A stretch of DNA of 64,000 nucleotides, taken from positions 5,508,976-5,572,975 of the forward strand of contig CP136069.1 of the NCBI GenBank assembly GCA_032622095.1. The letters are read 5' to 3'. The translations under genes and the position numbers were made by a program. This DNA comes from Siphonodentalium dalli (taxonomy: Eukaryota > Mollusca > Scaphopoda > Gadilida > Siphonodentaliidae). Below are positions 32,886-45,100 of this stretch, piece after piece (the stretch's first letter is position 1; the number at the start of each line of letters is the position of its first letter). Under the pieces are notes generated by a model. The model had not been told where the DNA came from. It saw only the letters and a program-made list of their open reading frames with translations, and made no database searches.

Positions 32886-33115
32886 CGTATTTCTGACTAA
32901 CTATATATAGATAAACTGTTGTTAGTGGATACGTATTTCTGACTAACTATATATAGATAACCTGTTGTTAGTGGAGACGTATTTCTGACTAACTATATAT
33001 AGATAAACTGTCGTTAGTGGATACGTATTTCTGACTAACTATATATAGATAAACTGTTGTTAGTGGAGACGTATTTCTGACTAACTATGTATAGACAAAC
33101 TGTTGTTAGTGGACA
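32886..33115. repeat. 46-bp tandem repeat, five units
   Basis: CGTATTTCTGACTAACTATA starts at 32886, 32932 and every 46 bp thereafter. Each unit ends CTGTTGTTAGTGGATA or GGAGA. Confidence 0.95.
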
Positions 33116-33749
33116 CCAGTTGACGAATGAGCTAGCTTAATGCGAAAAGCCACAAATCAATGCGGTACATGCATGAAAACATATATATACACTATTTACA
33201 TTGGTATGAATAAAAATAGTACGTTTATCAGAATTTCATGTTCATACACAATACGTTTATTGTTAATCTCCTCAATTTAGGAGAGCATATGTACAAATGA
33301 CAAATATATACATGTTATATAAATATGCGTGCAAATGTTATACTAGTCACAATATTAATCTTACAGTGTTTACGCCATGTCACACGCATGCGGCCAGGTT
33401 CTGACATTTTCAAGTTTCAAGTGTTAGTGAGGTCGGTGATAATCTAATATAGAATTTAGAAATGTGAATGCATACATAGAGGTGTCCGAATATCAGTTGT
33501 CATTTAAAAAAAAACCTGATTAGCAATATCATATGCGTGTGATTGATAAAATTTCCAAATAAAATATTTACTGGACATCAAAGTTGAGTATTGGAACTTT
33601 AGAATGTGTGTCGTCATATTAACTTCTCGAGTGAAATTAGACAAAGGTTTCAGACAAAGAATTCAGAATGTATAAATATATATACAGATAATGTTCACAT
33701 GGATATCTATAGAATAGTATACTATCTTAGTTGTATTCTTTAAACACAA
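33116..33749. other. Unique AT-rich stretch, no gene
   Basis: No feature recognised. Confidence 0.5.
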
Positions 33750-34140
33750 AATCGAATTATTGATATCACAAAACAGTAAGTATTTAGTCATATCAATAAT
33801 TCGAATTTGGGATATCATAAAATGTTGGGGAATTAGTGATATCACAAAATTATTTTAAGATTTCACAAAATGGAATGAGTGACATCATAAATTCATTTTG
33901 TGATATCACACAATCGAATATATGATATCACAAAAATAAGTAAGCATTTAGTGATAACAATAATTAGATTTTATGATATCATAAAATGAGTTAATGATAT
34001 GACAAAATTGAAATGAGTGATATCTTAAAATCAATTGGTTATATTATATATAAAATATTTAATATATTCGATTTTGTGATATCATATATTCATTATGTGA
34101 TATCACAAAATTAATTATTGATATCACAAAATGGGTAATA
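33750..34140. repeat. GATATC-rich degenerate repeat
   Basis: About 17 occurrences of TGATATCACAAAAT or its complement ATTTTGTGATATC at irregular spacing of 18-35 bp. Both orientations are present, so the block can form many alternative hairpins. Confidence 0.8.
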
Positions 34141-34383
34141 AATAGAAGAACGGCGCCCCATATAATTGAGGCTAATGAATCATGATGCAATTCCAAACAA
34201 CAAGATTATGCCATGTCCCACACTGCAGAAGATTCAGACTACTCCAGCACGACAAAGGTTAAATTGCTGGTCCAACCATTCATGCATGCTAGATTTTGAA
34301 CTGATATATTTTAGATGTACATACATGTAAATGATGGAACACATATATACACCAAAGTTAGGATTGGGATCACTCGGAAGAGG
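34141..34383. other. Unique stretch
   Basis: No feature recognised. Confidence 0.5.
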
Positions 34384-34387
34384 TTAA

Positions 34388-34844
34388 CCCTTTACCGAAC
34401 AAAGCTGCCAAAAACGCCCAAATAAAGCTTCAACAGCCTAAAATATCTTCGGTCTGTCTCAATAACACCATACAAATATGGATATCATTGGAACCGGTTC
34501 ATTGACCACATTGTGATGGTTACAGTTATGCCCTGTGCCAATGCATTCTCTTATATATGCGAGTCGACCATAGGTCGCCTCGCATATATAAGAGAATGCA
34601 TTGGCCTAAAAAAAAATCTTTTTTAACACTTTTTACCATTTTTTCTTACATTCTTTAACAATTTTATAATTTGTTCTTACATTTTTTAACATTTTTTATA
34701 ATATTTTTCTACATTCTTTGACAATTTTATCATTTTTAATATGTGTTAAGCCAATGCATTCTCTTATATATGCGAGGCGACCTATGGTCGACTCGCATAT
34801 ATAAGAGAATGCATTGGCACAGGGCCGTTCTGTTGGGTAAAGGG
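34388..34844. mobile_element. TTAA MITE (piggyBac-like), complete copy
   Basis: The 457-bp element has termini CCCTTTACCGAACAAAGC and CTGTTGGGTAAAGGG and simple TTAA duplications at 34384-34387 and 34845-34848. Hairpins at 34535-34607 and 34750-34819 keep the usual orientation with CCCTGTGCC outward. It is very similar to 29554-30009. Confidence 0.92.
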
Positions 34845-34848
34845 TTAA

Positions 34849-35561
34849 CCACGTGTGGTTAGAAAGAAGAAGTAATGTAAAGTAAAGTAAGATGTACCCT
34901 ATAACAGTGTATTCGGCAAACCTCGTCAGATTCCGTCACCGTTGGCCCCAGAGGTCATAGGTCGAGGAGTCCAGAATGCCTAATAGTGCATGGTGGATAG
35001 AATAATACATAAGACCTATACGGACCATGATACGGTAGTTGTAGATCGGACTATTTGATACGGACAGTTTTTATAGTTGCATTTTGGGATTACTCTGATA
35101 ACAGGGCAGCACGTTGCGAGTTCGTTTTTGAACATTTTAGTTTCTTATACAGTATACGTTTATATGGTATATAAACATTCTTAATTTGACCTTACATTTC
35201 CGTTTTGTGACACCCGTATACTCCTCACATGCGGGAGACAATGTCTAAAACATCACGATCCAAGTGCTAAAATATCACGGATGTAGTGAAAAAATATGTG
35301 ACAAGAACAAGTTATCAACAGCCTATCTAATCATTGTAAAATAAGAAAACCAATGTCAGAAATGGTAACGCGCTCAAGATCATATATTATATATATCCTC
35401 CTGGTCGAGCAGTTCGACTTTTAAATCCGTCCCAAAAATTCCAATTTCTATAAATAAAACCCCCTGCGTAAACAACAGCGCCCAGGCGAAACAGGAATTT
35501 GTACATTAGTATACACGCGGCGCGCGTAATAAATAAACCATTAAAGGTGCCCAGTTCGATT
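34849..35561. other. Unique stretch, no gene seen
   Basis: No repeat family or credible frame recognised. Confidence 0.5.
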
Positions 35562-36535
35562 TAACATACATAAATTACTTCTTCATATTCAGGGCGAAAA
35601 ACATTCTATTTGAGTGGAGGAACCCCCACCCCACCCTAATTCAGTGGAGGAACCTCCACCCCACCCTAATTCAGTGGAGGAACCCCCACCCCACCCTAAT
35701 TCAGTTGAGGAACCCCCACTCCACCCTAATTCAGTGGAGGAGACCCCACCCACCCTAATTCAGTGGAGGAGACCCCCACCCCACCCTAATTCAGTAGAGG
35801 ATACCCCCACCCCACCCTAATTCAGTGGAGGAACCCCCACCCCACCCTAATTCAGTGGAGGACCCCCACCCCACCCTAATTCAGTGGAGGAACCCCACCC
35901 CACCCTAATTCAGTGGAGGAACCCCCACCCCACCCTAATTCAGTGGAGGAGACCCCCACCCCACCCTAATTCAGTGGAGGAACCCCCATCCCACCCTAAT
36001 TCAGTGGAGGAACCCCCACCCCACCCTAATTCAGTGGAGAAACCCCCACCCCACCCTAATTCAGTGGAGGAACCCCCACCCCACCCTAATTCAGTGGAGG
36101 AGACCCCCACCCCACCCTAATTCAGTGGAGGAACCCCCACCCACCCTAATTCAGTGGAGGAACCCCCACCCCACCCTAATTCAGTGGAGAAACCCCCACC
36201 CACCCTAATTCAGTGGAGGAACCCCCACCCACCCTAATTCAGTTGATGAACCCCCACCCCACCCTAATTCAGTGGAGGAACCCCCACCCCACCCTAATTC
36301 AGTGGAGGAACCCCCACCCCACCCTAATTCAGTGGAGGAACCCCACCCCACCCTAATTCAGTGGAGGAACCCCCACCCCACCCTAATTCAGTGGAGGAAC
36401 CCCCACCCCACCCTAATTCAGTGGAGGAACCCCCACCCCACCCTAATTCAGTGGAGGAACCCCCACCCCACCCTAATTCATATCTTAGAGATATTTGATT
36501 TCGATTTTTGAAATCTAGTTCCTACACCTCGAATT
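35562..36535. mobile_element. Arm of the long-TIR family expanded into an array
   Basis: The first 50 bp (TTTAACATACATAAATTAC, then AACATTCTATTTGAGTGG) align with the left arm at 30031. The end (TTTGATTTCGATTTTTGAAA) aligns with 30275 and 13149. The expected GGGGAACCCC position between them is occupied by the 30-bp array. A facing arm lies at 39735-39905, so the two could bound one ~4.3-kb element. Confidence 0.6.
35613..36482. repeat. 30-bp minisatellite, ~29 units
   Basis: Unit: GGAGGAACCCCCACCCCACC + CTAATTCAGT, with occasional one-base losses in the C-runs that shift the frame. The SVEEPPPHPN-type open frames are by-products of the 10-codon period. Confidence 0.96.
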
Positions 36536-36740
36536 GTTATCATTTTTTTCTTACATTCTTTAACACTTTTTTTTATCATTTAAAAAAAAAAATTATTACA
36601 TTCTTTAACAAATTGTTATAATTTTTTCTTACATTCTTTAACAAATTTGTATTAATATTTTCTTACATTCTTTAACAACTTTTTATCATTTTTTTCATTT
36701 TTTCTTACATTCTTTGACAATTATAATAAAAAACTAGCGG
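36536..36740. repeat. AT-rich spacer repeat of the hairpin MITEs
   Basis: Repeated TTTTTCTTACATTCTTTAAC motifs (four or more) without hairpins. It is the same motif as the middle of the TTAA MITEs, and is probably a remnant with the hairpins lost. Confidence 0.6.
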
Positions 36741-38100
36741 CTTTTCGAATTCCCGGTGGGAAATTCGTATACTTCCATATAATTAAAGGTTTGTAATGAT
36801 TCTCGTTTTACATGTATTGCGCTTCACCACTATCTATTTCTCCTTCTCTCTTCCTATTTCTCGCGTTGATGCTACTTTTATGTTTTGATTTTTATGGTGT
36901 ACACCTGTTTGTTTGTTTTCACTGTCATCCGTAATTGACCAAAGTCTCAGGTACTGTGTTTCTCTGGTACTTTGTGCACAATTACTTTTCCCAGTGAATG
37001 TTTGAAGTCACGTTATATCTGTGAAAATTCAATGTACATGACTAAATAGTAGCATGTGATTGCCCCTATGCTGCTGAACTATGAGACTGCTTCAATAATT
37101 CAATACCAATAGGTAGTTATGTACACGCACCAAGAAGATGGACACCTCTGCCAAATTACAGACATTGTAATTTGTATCACGATGCAGACAAAACAATTGA
37201 GTGCACAAATAGTCATACTATTTTTCTTGATATAAACGGTAAATATTGTTTCATGCTCACAAGATACGGTTGAGTTAGTGGTACGTACGTTTTACGATAT
37301 AATTAGAGCGTCGCCATGAGTAAACCATTCGCTCCAAAACTCAGGAAATCGCTCTCAAATGGCGCGTTGATACTTCAAATAACATCCACTCATCAAAAAT
37401 GTTTTATCCCCATGTTTGATTTTTGGAGTATTCTTTCACCTTTCGTTTTCGGTAGAATTTACATATTTGGACCCACCTGAATGCGAGCTCTCCGTTGGGC
37501 AGGTTGCTTATATAGTAGAACGCTCAAAGTTTGGGAAATTATCTACTGTATATCAAAATACCTGCTTCTGCATTAGCTCGCTCTTTCATTGGCCCGTTTC
37601 AATTTGGCGGGAAAAATAGGTTAGTGATACAGCACTTAACTATTCTCATTTACCTTATAAAGTCTCGCCACGAGTAAACCTTCGGCTTTAGGGCGATTGA
37701 TACAGACATGACTAAATTGCGCCTGGACACTAGCTATCACATCCACTTATCAAATTATTTTTATCTTGATGTCTGTTTTTTTGACAAATTTCCCCCCTTT
37801 GATTTTCGTTGGAATTTGCCAAAAGTTTGAACCCACCTGAAGCTGGGTCGCTTTTGGGCATGTTGCTTTTAAAGTAGAGTGGTCAAACTTTGGAATCATA
37901 CCTAAACGATACCGCCGTATCTGCTACTGCATTAACCTTGCTCAATAATTAGACCGTCTGGATTTGGCGCTATAAATAGAACATTTATTGTCCCGATCGT
38001 AGGTCTATAACGATCGGACCAAAAAACTAACAATTGGTATATTCTGATCCGCATCACTCTTCCCATTCGGAATATGCAATAAAAAGTTTACAGCGCTGGA
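36741..38100. other. Two diverged ~350-bp copies, no gene
   Basis: A block at 37305-37620 (GTCGCCATGAGTAAACC, GGACCCACCTGAATGCGAG, TTGGGCAGGTTGCTTATA) recurs at 37665-37985 (GTCTCGCCACGAGTAAACC, GAACCCACCTGAAGCTGGG, GGGCATGTTGCTTTTAAAG) at moderate identity. The rest is unique. No coding support. Confidence 0.6.
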
Positions 38101-38270
38101 CTTGTTTTTGTTTTGTTTTTGTTTTTGTTTTTGTTTTTGTTTTTCGCTAAATCTGCCGTTTACATCCGCCACCGGTCTGCCTGGTCTCACCATCCGGTCT
38201 GGTCTCACAACCCCGGCCTGGTTTCACCGCTTTACCAAGCCTGGTCTCACCCTCTCCTGCGCTCCAGCTC
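38101..38270. repeat. (GTTTTT)n tract and CTGGTCTCACC repeats
   Basis: Six or seven GTTTTT units at 38104-38144. These are followed by about five degenerate CTGGTCTCACC motifs at 38179-38260. Confidence 0.85.
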
Positions 38271-38763
38271 CTCCAACAGCCATTTTCCTCCATTAGGGAG
38301 AGAAATTTATGATTTTGGACATTCAGGGGTCGGTAACTCTGTCAATTTTGAACCGATTTACAAACTTTTCACGGCATCATTATCGGTGTAAAATGTAGAC
38401 TATGGCATGTAAGTTTGGTCGTAATCGACGAGACTTTATTTTTCACGACTTTGAACACCCGTCCCCCACTCCCCGGGTAATATCGGACAACGTCCATTTT
38501 GTGGAACTGAACTACATTTAAGTTGCTCTGTATCATAACAAATGTGTCCGGTTCCGCTGCCTCAATGCGTTCCAGATATACTCTACAATTGTCGATAAAT
38601 GTGAGAGGCCGGTTTAAGGGCCATAACTCCATAAATCGGGCACGGACAAAACTCGCAATGCCTCAACTGCCGATTCCCGTGGGAGTTGTACATACACAGA
38701 CAATTTCAGCATTCTGCATTTAGCGGTTCCTGAGATTAGGCGTACCAAACTATGTAAGAAAAA
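38271..38763. other. Interspersed-repeat-like stretch, no gene
   Basis: The phrases GGCCATAACTCC and GCGATAACCCC near here and at 39020 resemble a dispersed mollusc repeat. The 87-codon reverse frame at 38369-38632 is unsupported. Confidence 0.4.
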
Positions 38764-39228
38764 TAATAATAATAATAATAATAGAGATTTTTTTTTTTTT
38801 TTAAGTGCGATAACCCCTTAAAGAAATGTTGGGCCGAACTTGGGATACCTATATCTTCAGTAACTCTTAGGTGCCTACATTTCCTGAAAATTTCGCGTTC
38901 CTACTGTCATTAGTTTCGGAATACTTGCAATTAAACGGAAAACTGGGTCAACAGAAATACAATATACTCCCATATTAAAATATGGAAGTATAATAATAAT
39001 AATAATAGAGAAAAATGGAGAAACGTAAAAGGGCGATAACTCTGCAAAGAAAAGTTGTAACGAAATTATGAGGCTAACATTTTTAGCAGTTCTTAGATGC
39101 CTACTTTTCCAAGAAATTTCGCGTTCCTAGTGCCATTATTTTTCTCAGTATGTCCAATTAAACGGTAAAACGCCTCAACAGAAATACAAGATACTCCCAT
39201 ATTAAAATATGGAAGTATAATAATATAC
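38764..39228. repeat. Two ~230-bp direct copies separated by an (AAT)n tract
   Basis: Copy 1 (38764-38995) and copy 2 (38996-39228) share GGGCGATAACTCTG / GTGCGATAACCCC, AAATTTCGCGTTCCTA, CAATTAAACGG and CCCATATTAAAATATGGAAG, ending in (AATAAT)n. An ending in simple repeats suggests a SINE- or LINE-derived tail. Confidence 0.7.
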
Positions 39229-39529
39229 AGGTAGAAACTGTTTGTGATGGTCATCACAAGTAATATTGACATTTCTGAGTTCAACGGATCCGTTTTTATG
39301 CGAAAATACCATTACCGCGAAAATAGGTGACTTGGTGATAAAATCTCCATATCTCTGTCAGTTTTTAAGCTAGAGCGTTGAGACCGGTGTCATTGGATTT
39401 GTCTTGGTGAGCTCCATATAATAGGTTGATTTGGGTGTAAATATCCGCAGATGACCTCGAAAAAATGGTCATATCTTCGTTGTTCTTGGAAATATTTTTT
39501 CACAACTGACATTGTCGTATTGGCATAAA
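39229..39529. other. Unique stretch
   Basis: No feature recognised. Confidence 0.5.
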
Positions 39530-39705
39530 TTGTTATCATTTTTTCTTACATTCTTCAACAAATTTGTATCAATATTTTCTTACATTCTTTAACAACTTTT
39601 TATCATTTTTTCTTACATTCTTTGACAATTATAATAAAAAATAATATAAAACTTGTTAGAACAATGCATTCTTTTATATATAAGAGAATGCATTGGCACA
39701 GGGTT
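39530..39705. mobile_element. Hairpin-MITE remnant, loop-deleted
   Basis: The CTTACATTCTTTAAC spacer is followed by AACAATGCATTCTTTTATAT and AAGAGAATGCATTGGCACAG at 39660-39702. The whole inner stem and loop (CGAG..CTCG) is missing, leaving outer arms only. Confidence 0.7.
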
Positions 39706-39734
39706 TTCGTAAAAAAAAAAATCAGCAAAAATTG

Positions 39735-39905
39735 CTGGGGAATTCCAGTTCGAACCATATATCACCACATATGGAATTCGATGTGTAGAAAATACTGAAT
39801 AGATTTCAAAAAAGCTCTAAAATTTGAAGTGTGTATTCCACGACTCAAATAAAATATTGTTCAACCCCGAAGCAAAAGAACTAGTAATTTAGCGGTGTTA
39901 AATCA
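39735..39905. mobile_element. Facing arm of the long-TIR family
   Basis: GGGGAATTCCAGTTCGAACC, GATTTCAAAAAAGCTC, GACTCAAATAAAATATTG, CCCCGAAGCAAAAG and GCGGTGTTAAATC align with the right arm at 30800-30965. Confidence 0.65.
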
Positions 39906-40984
39906 CACATGGTATCTTTAATGGATTAAATTCAAATCCTACTTATTCCTGGAAATAAATTGGCATTTCCACAAGTAACTCAATAATTGCGCTCCAGCGC
40001 ATTAGTGAATAAATGTGAATTTGGCCTCCCATATTGGAGCCGCCCAGAACGCATCTGAAAATATTTATGGGTTCCGCTGGTGGATCCCGGTACGTGAGAT
40101 GACTTGCTGGCATCATGGATCATTTGCCATCTCTTTGTGACGCTCTCAATTAAATGCACACTTAAGACATTTATGTCACACACAGAAAGTTTTTATTCTC
40201 GCGACTTGGCAAGGAAGCTTGATTAACAACATTCTACTTTGAAAAAAATGTTACATCTATATATACGGGAATACTAGAGGCAAGCTATACGGCGGAAAAC
40301 AGCTATCCAAAACTGTTATCCATCTTCTCGCGTGATGATTTTTAGAGGGGTTCTGTGCACTATTACACACAAAATGGACGTGGCTAGACGGTTTCCGTGG
40401 GGGGGGGGTATATCTACTTGCAATTTCCATATCCATGTCCGGTACATTCCATTGCATTTGTGCCGCCCGGCACGATTGGTTTGGAAATATGCAACTGGCA
40501 TACACACCTCAAGCTATCGCATGTATTGTTGGAAATGTTCGACCGAACACACATATATGTTACAGATTTTCCATAGGATGACAATTTTTGTCAAACATTT
40601 TGACTGACGTATATGGAAAATATTCGACTTTTGGAATAACTATCGGAAAAAGTTTTAGGCATGAAATTTCCAAATGCTGAACAATTTTATCATAGTGTTG
40701 GTGGTGAGACCCCCCACCACACCATGTCGCCACGTGCCTGTCGTCACAATTTTCTGTAATTCCAAGATGAACACCTCCAACAACGGAGACCCTCTACAGC
40801 CACGTCACTCTCTGGCAGAGAACACAGCAAGCAGAGGGGCATGACTGTATAGATGGTCTCTTCAACTTCTAATTTCCCACTCTACCCTAACGACTTGCTG
40901 GTGTTATCCACATTTCCTAACTCTTGGAAACGTCATTTTGAGTTTCTCATTTCTCATTTCCCACCTGATATACCCAGGGCCAGA
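39906..40984. other. Unique stretch, no gene seen
   Basis: A G-run at 40400-40408 is the only notable base composition. Overlapping short frames on both strands at 40257-40607 are unsupported. Confidence 0.45.
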
Positions 40985-41180
40985 AACGTACGTCACTAAT
41001 GTAATCTATAAGCCGTGGCTTAACACGTTCAGGAACGTACGTCACTAATGTAATCTCTAAACCGTCGCTAACACGTTCAGGATCGTACGTCACTAATGTA
41101 ATCTCTAAACCGCCGATTAACACGTTCAGGAACGTACGTCACTAATGTAATCTCTAAACCGCCGATTAACACGTTCAGGA
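40985..41180. repeat. ~49-bp tandem repeat, four units
   Basis: CGTACGTCACTAATGTAATC recurs every 49-50 bp, followed by CTCTAAACCG and AACACGTTCAGGA. Confidence 0.93.
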
Positions 41181-41230
41181 ACGTACTCCAGATATGATAT
41201 CATATCTAAAGATCATGAGATGAGACTTAA

Positions 41231-42005
41231 TTATACCCCCGCAACGAAGTTGGGGGGGGGGGGTATACTGGAGTCAGCTTGTCCGTCCGTCCGTCCGTCG
41301 TCCGTCCATGGACACAAATTTGTCCGGAGTTTTTCTCAGTCGTTTTTTTATCAATTTCCGTGAAACTTGGCAGACATCAACCACCATGGGAACCTGTGCA
41401 CCTGCAATTATGACGTCTGTCGGACTTTTTTTTGTATGGAGTTATCCCCCCTTTTTCGCAACATGTATACTTTTGTCCGAGCTTTTATTCCTACATTTTT
41501 CGGTCAATTTTTATAAAACGTGGCACAGTTATTAGTACCATGGGAACTTGTGTACCTGCGATTATGACGTCTGTCCGACATTTTTTGGTGGAGTTATCCC
41601 CCTTTTTCGACTTAGAAACTTTTTTTGCAACATGCATAATTTTGTCCGAGCTTTTATTCCTACATTTTTCGGTCAATGGTTTTTAATCTTGGTACTGATA
41701 TTTAGTACCATGGGAACCTGTGCACCTCCGATTATGACGTCTGTCCGACTTTTTTTGTGTGGAGTTATTCCCCTTTTTCGACTTAGAATTTTTTTCGCAA
41801 CATACATAATTTTGTCCAAGCTTTTATTCCTACATTTTTCGGTCAATAGGTGTAAGATTAGGGTTATGGTTGTACGCCTGCAATGGGAACTGTTATTTCA
41901 TTATTTTAACTAAATGTTTACTGACATGTGAAACATCTTAGTATTTTAAAAACAGGGGGGGGGGGGGGTATCCGTAGTCCCATTTGGACAGTCACACCTC
42001 TAGTT
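41231..42005. mobile_element. Dispersed poly-G-edged repeat with internal ~150-bp units
   Basis: It begins TATACCCCCGCAACGAAGTT with a G-run and GTATACTGGAGTCAGCTTG, then (GTCC)n. It ends with a second G-run and GTATCCGTAGTCCC. The interior has three or four ~150-bp units with TTTGTCCGAGCTTTTATTCC, TACATTTTTCGGTCAAT, ACCATGGGAACCTGTG and ATTATGACGTCTGTCCGAC. The style is typical of an interspersed repeat widespread in mollusc genomes. The frames across it are repeated and probably non-coding. Confidence 0.65.
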
Positions 42006-42111
42006 ATTATTGATTTGTGAAATTTAATGATTATTTTCATTTAGAAAGTCAACTACCAATAACTAATTTTCTATATTTGAGAATGTTCATGTCATGCCTA
42101 CAACTACCGTC

Positions 42112-45100
42112 AACGCTTCCTCTCATAGAGCCGCGATAATAAGTTATTAACGCTTCATCTCATAGAGCCGCGAAAATAAGTTATTAACGCTTCATCTCAT
42201 AGAGCCGCGATAATAAGTTATTAACGCTTCCTCTCATAGAGCCGCGATAATAAGTTATTAACGCTTCATCTCATAGAGCCGCGATAATAAGTTATTAACG
42301 CTTCATCTCATAGAGCCGCGATAATAAGTTATTAACGCTTCATCTCATAGAGCCGCGATAATAAGTTATTAACGCTTCATCTCATAGAGCCGCGATAATA
42401 AGTTATTAACGCTTCATCTCATAGAGCCGCGATAATAAGTTATTAACGCTTCATCTCATAGAGCCGCGATAATAAGTTATTAACGCTTCCTCTCATAGAG
42501 CCGCGATAATAAGTTATTAACGCTTCATCTCATAGAGCCGCGATAATAAGTTATTAACGCTTCCTCTCATAGAGCCGCGATAATAAGTTATTAACGCTTC
42601 ATCTCATAGAGCCGCGATAATAAGTTATTAACGCTTCATCTCATAGAGCCGCGATAATAAGTTATTAACGCTTCATCTCATAGAGCCGCGATAATAAGTT
42701 ATTAACGCTTCATCTCATAGAGCCGCGATAATAAGTTATTAACGCTTCATCTCATAGAGCCGCGATAATAAGTTATTAACGCTTCATCTCATAGAGCCGC
42801 GATAATAAGTTATTAACGCTTCATCTCATAGAGCCGCGATAATAAGTTATTAACGCTTCATCTCATAGAGCCGCGATAATAAGTTATTAACGCTTCATCT
42901 CATAGAGCCGCGATAATAAGTTATTAACGCTTCATCTCATAGAGCCGCGATAATAGGTTATTAACGCTTCATCTCATAGAGCCGCGATAATAAGTTATTA
43001 ACGCTTCCTCTCATAGAGCCGCGATAATAAGTTATTAACGCTTCATCTCATAGAGCCGCGATAATAAGTTATTAACGCTTCATCTCATAGAGCCGCGATA
43101 ATAAGTTATTAACGCTTCATCTCATAGAGCCGCGATAATAAGTTATTAACGCTTCATCTCATAGAGCCGCGATAATAAGTTATTAACGCTTCCTCTCATA
43201 GAGCCGCGATAATAAGTTATTAACGCTTCCTCTCATAGAGCCGCGATAATAAGTTATTAACGCTTCCTCTCATAGAGCCAATATAATAAGTTATTAACGC
43301 TTCCTCTCATAGAGCCGCGATAATAAGTTATTAACGCTTCATCTCATAGAGCCGCGATAATAAGTTATTAACGCTTCATCTCATAGAGCCGCGATAATAA
43401 GTTATTAACGCTTCCTCTCATAGAGCCGCGATAATAAGTTATTAACGCTTCCTCTCATAGAGCCGCGATAATAAGTTATTAACGCTTCATCTCATAGAGC
43501 CGCGATAATAAGTTATTAACGCTTCCTCTCATAAAGCCGCGATAATAAGTTATTAACGCTTCCTCTCATAGAGCCGCGATAATAAGTTATTAACGCTTCC
43601 TCTCATAAAGCCGCGATAATAAGTTATTAACGCTTCCTCCCATAGAGCCGCGATAATAAGTTATTAACGCTTCATCTCATAGAGCCGCGATAATAAGTTA
43701 TTAACGCTTCCTCTCATAAAGCCGCGATAATAAGTTATTAACGCTTCATCTCATAGAGCCGCGATAATAAGTTATTAACGCTTCATCTCATAGAGCCGCG
43801 ATAATAAGTTATTAACGCTTCCTCTCATAGAGCCGCGATAATAAGTTATTAACGCTTCCTCTCATAGAGCCGCGATAATAAGTTATTAACGCTTCATCTC
43901 ATAGAGCCGCGATAATAAGTTATTAACGCTTCATCTCATAGAGCCGCGATAATAAGTTATTAACGCTTCATCTCATAGAGCCGCGATAATAAGTTATTAA
44001 CGCTTCCTCTCATAGAGCCGCGATAATAAGTTATTAACGCTTCATCTCATAGAGCCGCGATAATAAGTTATTAACGCTTCCTCTCATAGAGCCGCGATAA
44101 TAAGTTATTAACGCTTCATCTCATAGAGCCGTGATAATAAGTTATTAACGCTTCATCTCATAGAGCCGCGATAATAAGTTATTAACGCTTCATCTCATAG
44201 AGCCGCGATAATAAGTTATTAACGCTTCATCTCATAGAGCCGCGATAATAAGTTATTAACGCTTCATCTCATAGAGCCGCGATAATAAGTTATTAACGCT
44301 TCATCTCATAGAGCCGCGAAAATAAGTTATTAACGCTTCATCTCATAGAGCCGCGATAATAAGTTATTAACGCTTCCTCTCATAGAGCCGCGATAATAAG
44401 TTATTAACGCTTCATCTCATAGAGCCGCGATAATAAGTTATTAACGCTTCATCTCATAGAGCCGCGATAATAAGTTATTAACGCTTCATCTCATAGAGCC
44501 GCGATAATAAGTTATTAACGCTTCATCTCATAGAGCCGCGATAATAAGTTATTAACGCTTCATCTCATAGAGCCGCGATAATAAGTTATTAACGCTTCAT
44601 CTCATAGAGCCGCGATAATAAGTTATTAACGCTTCCTCTCATAGAGCCGCGATAATAAGTTATTAACGCTTCATCTCATAGAGCCGCGATAATAAGTTAT
44701 TAACGCTTCCTCTCATAGAGCCGCGATAATAAGTTATTAACGCTTCATCTCATAGAGCCGCGATAATAAGTTATTAACGCTTCATCTCATAGAGCCGCGA
44801 TAATAAGTTATTAACGCTTCATCTCATAGAGCCGCGATAATAAGTTATTAACGCTTCATCTCATAGAGCCGCGATAATAAGTTATTAACGCTTCATCTCA
44901 TAGAGCCGCGATAATAAGTTATTAACGCTTCATCTCATAGAGCCGCGATAATAAGTTATTAACGCTTCATCTCATAGAGCCGCGATAATAAGTTATTAAC
45001 GCTTCATCTCATAGAGCCGCGATAATAAGTTATTAACGCTTCATCTCATAGAGCCGCGATAATAAGTTATTAACGCTTCATCTCATAGAGCCGCGATAAT

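Noticed and set aside
41308-41913. Frames with 'MGTCAPAIMTSV' repeats
   Set aside because: They are internal ~150-bp units of a dispersed repeat; the frame breaks between units and no protein features are evident.
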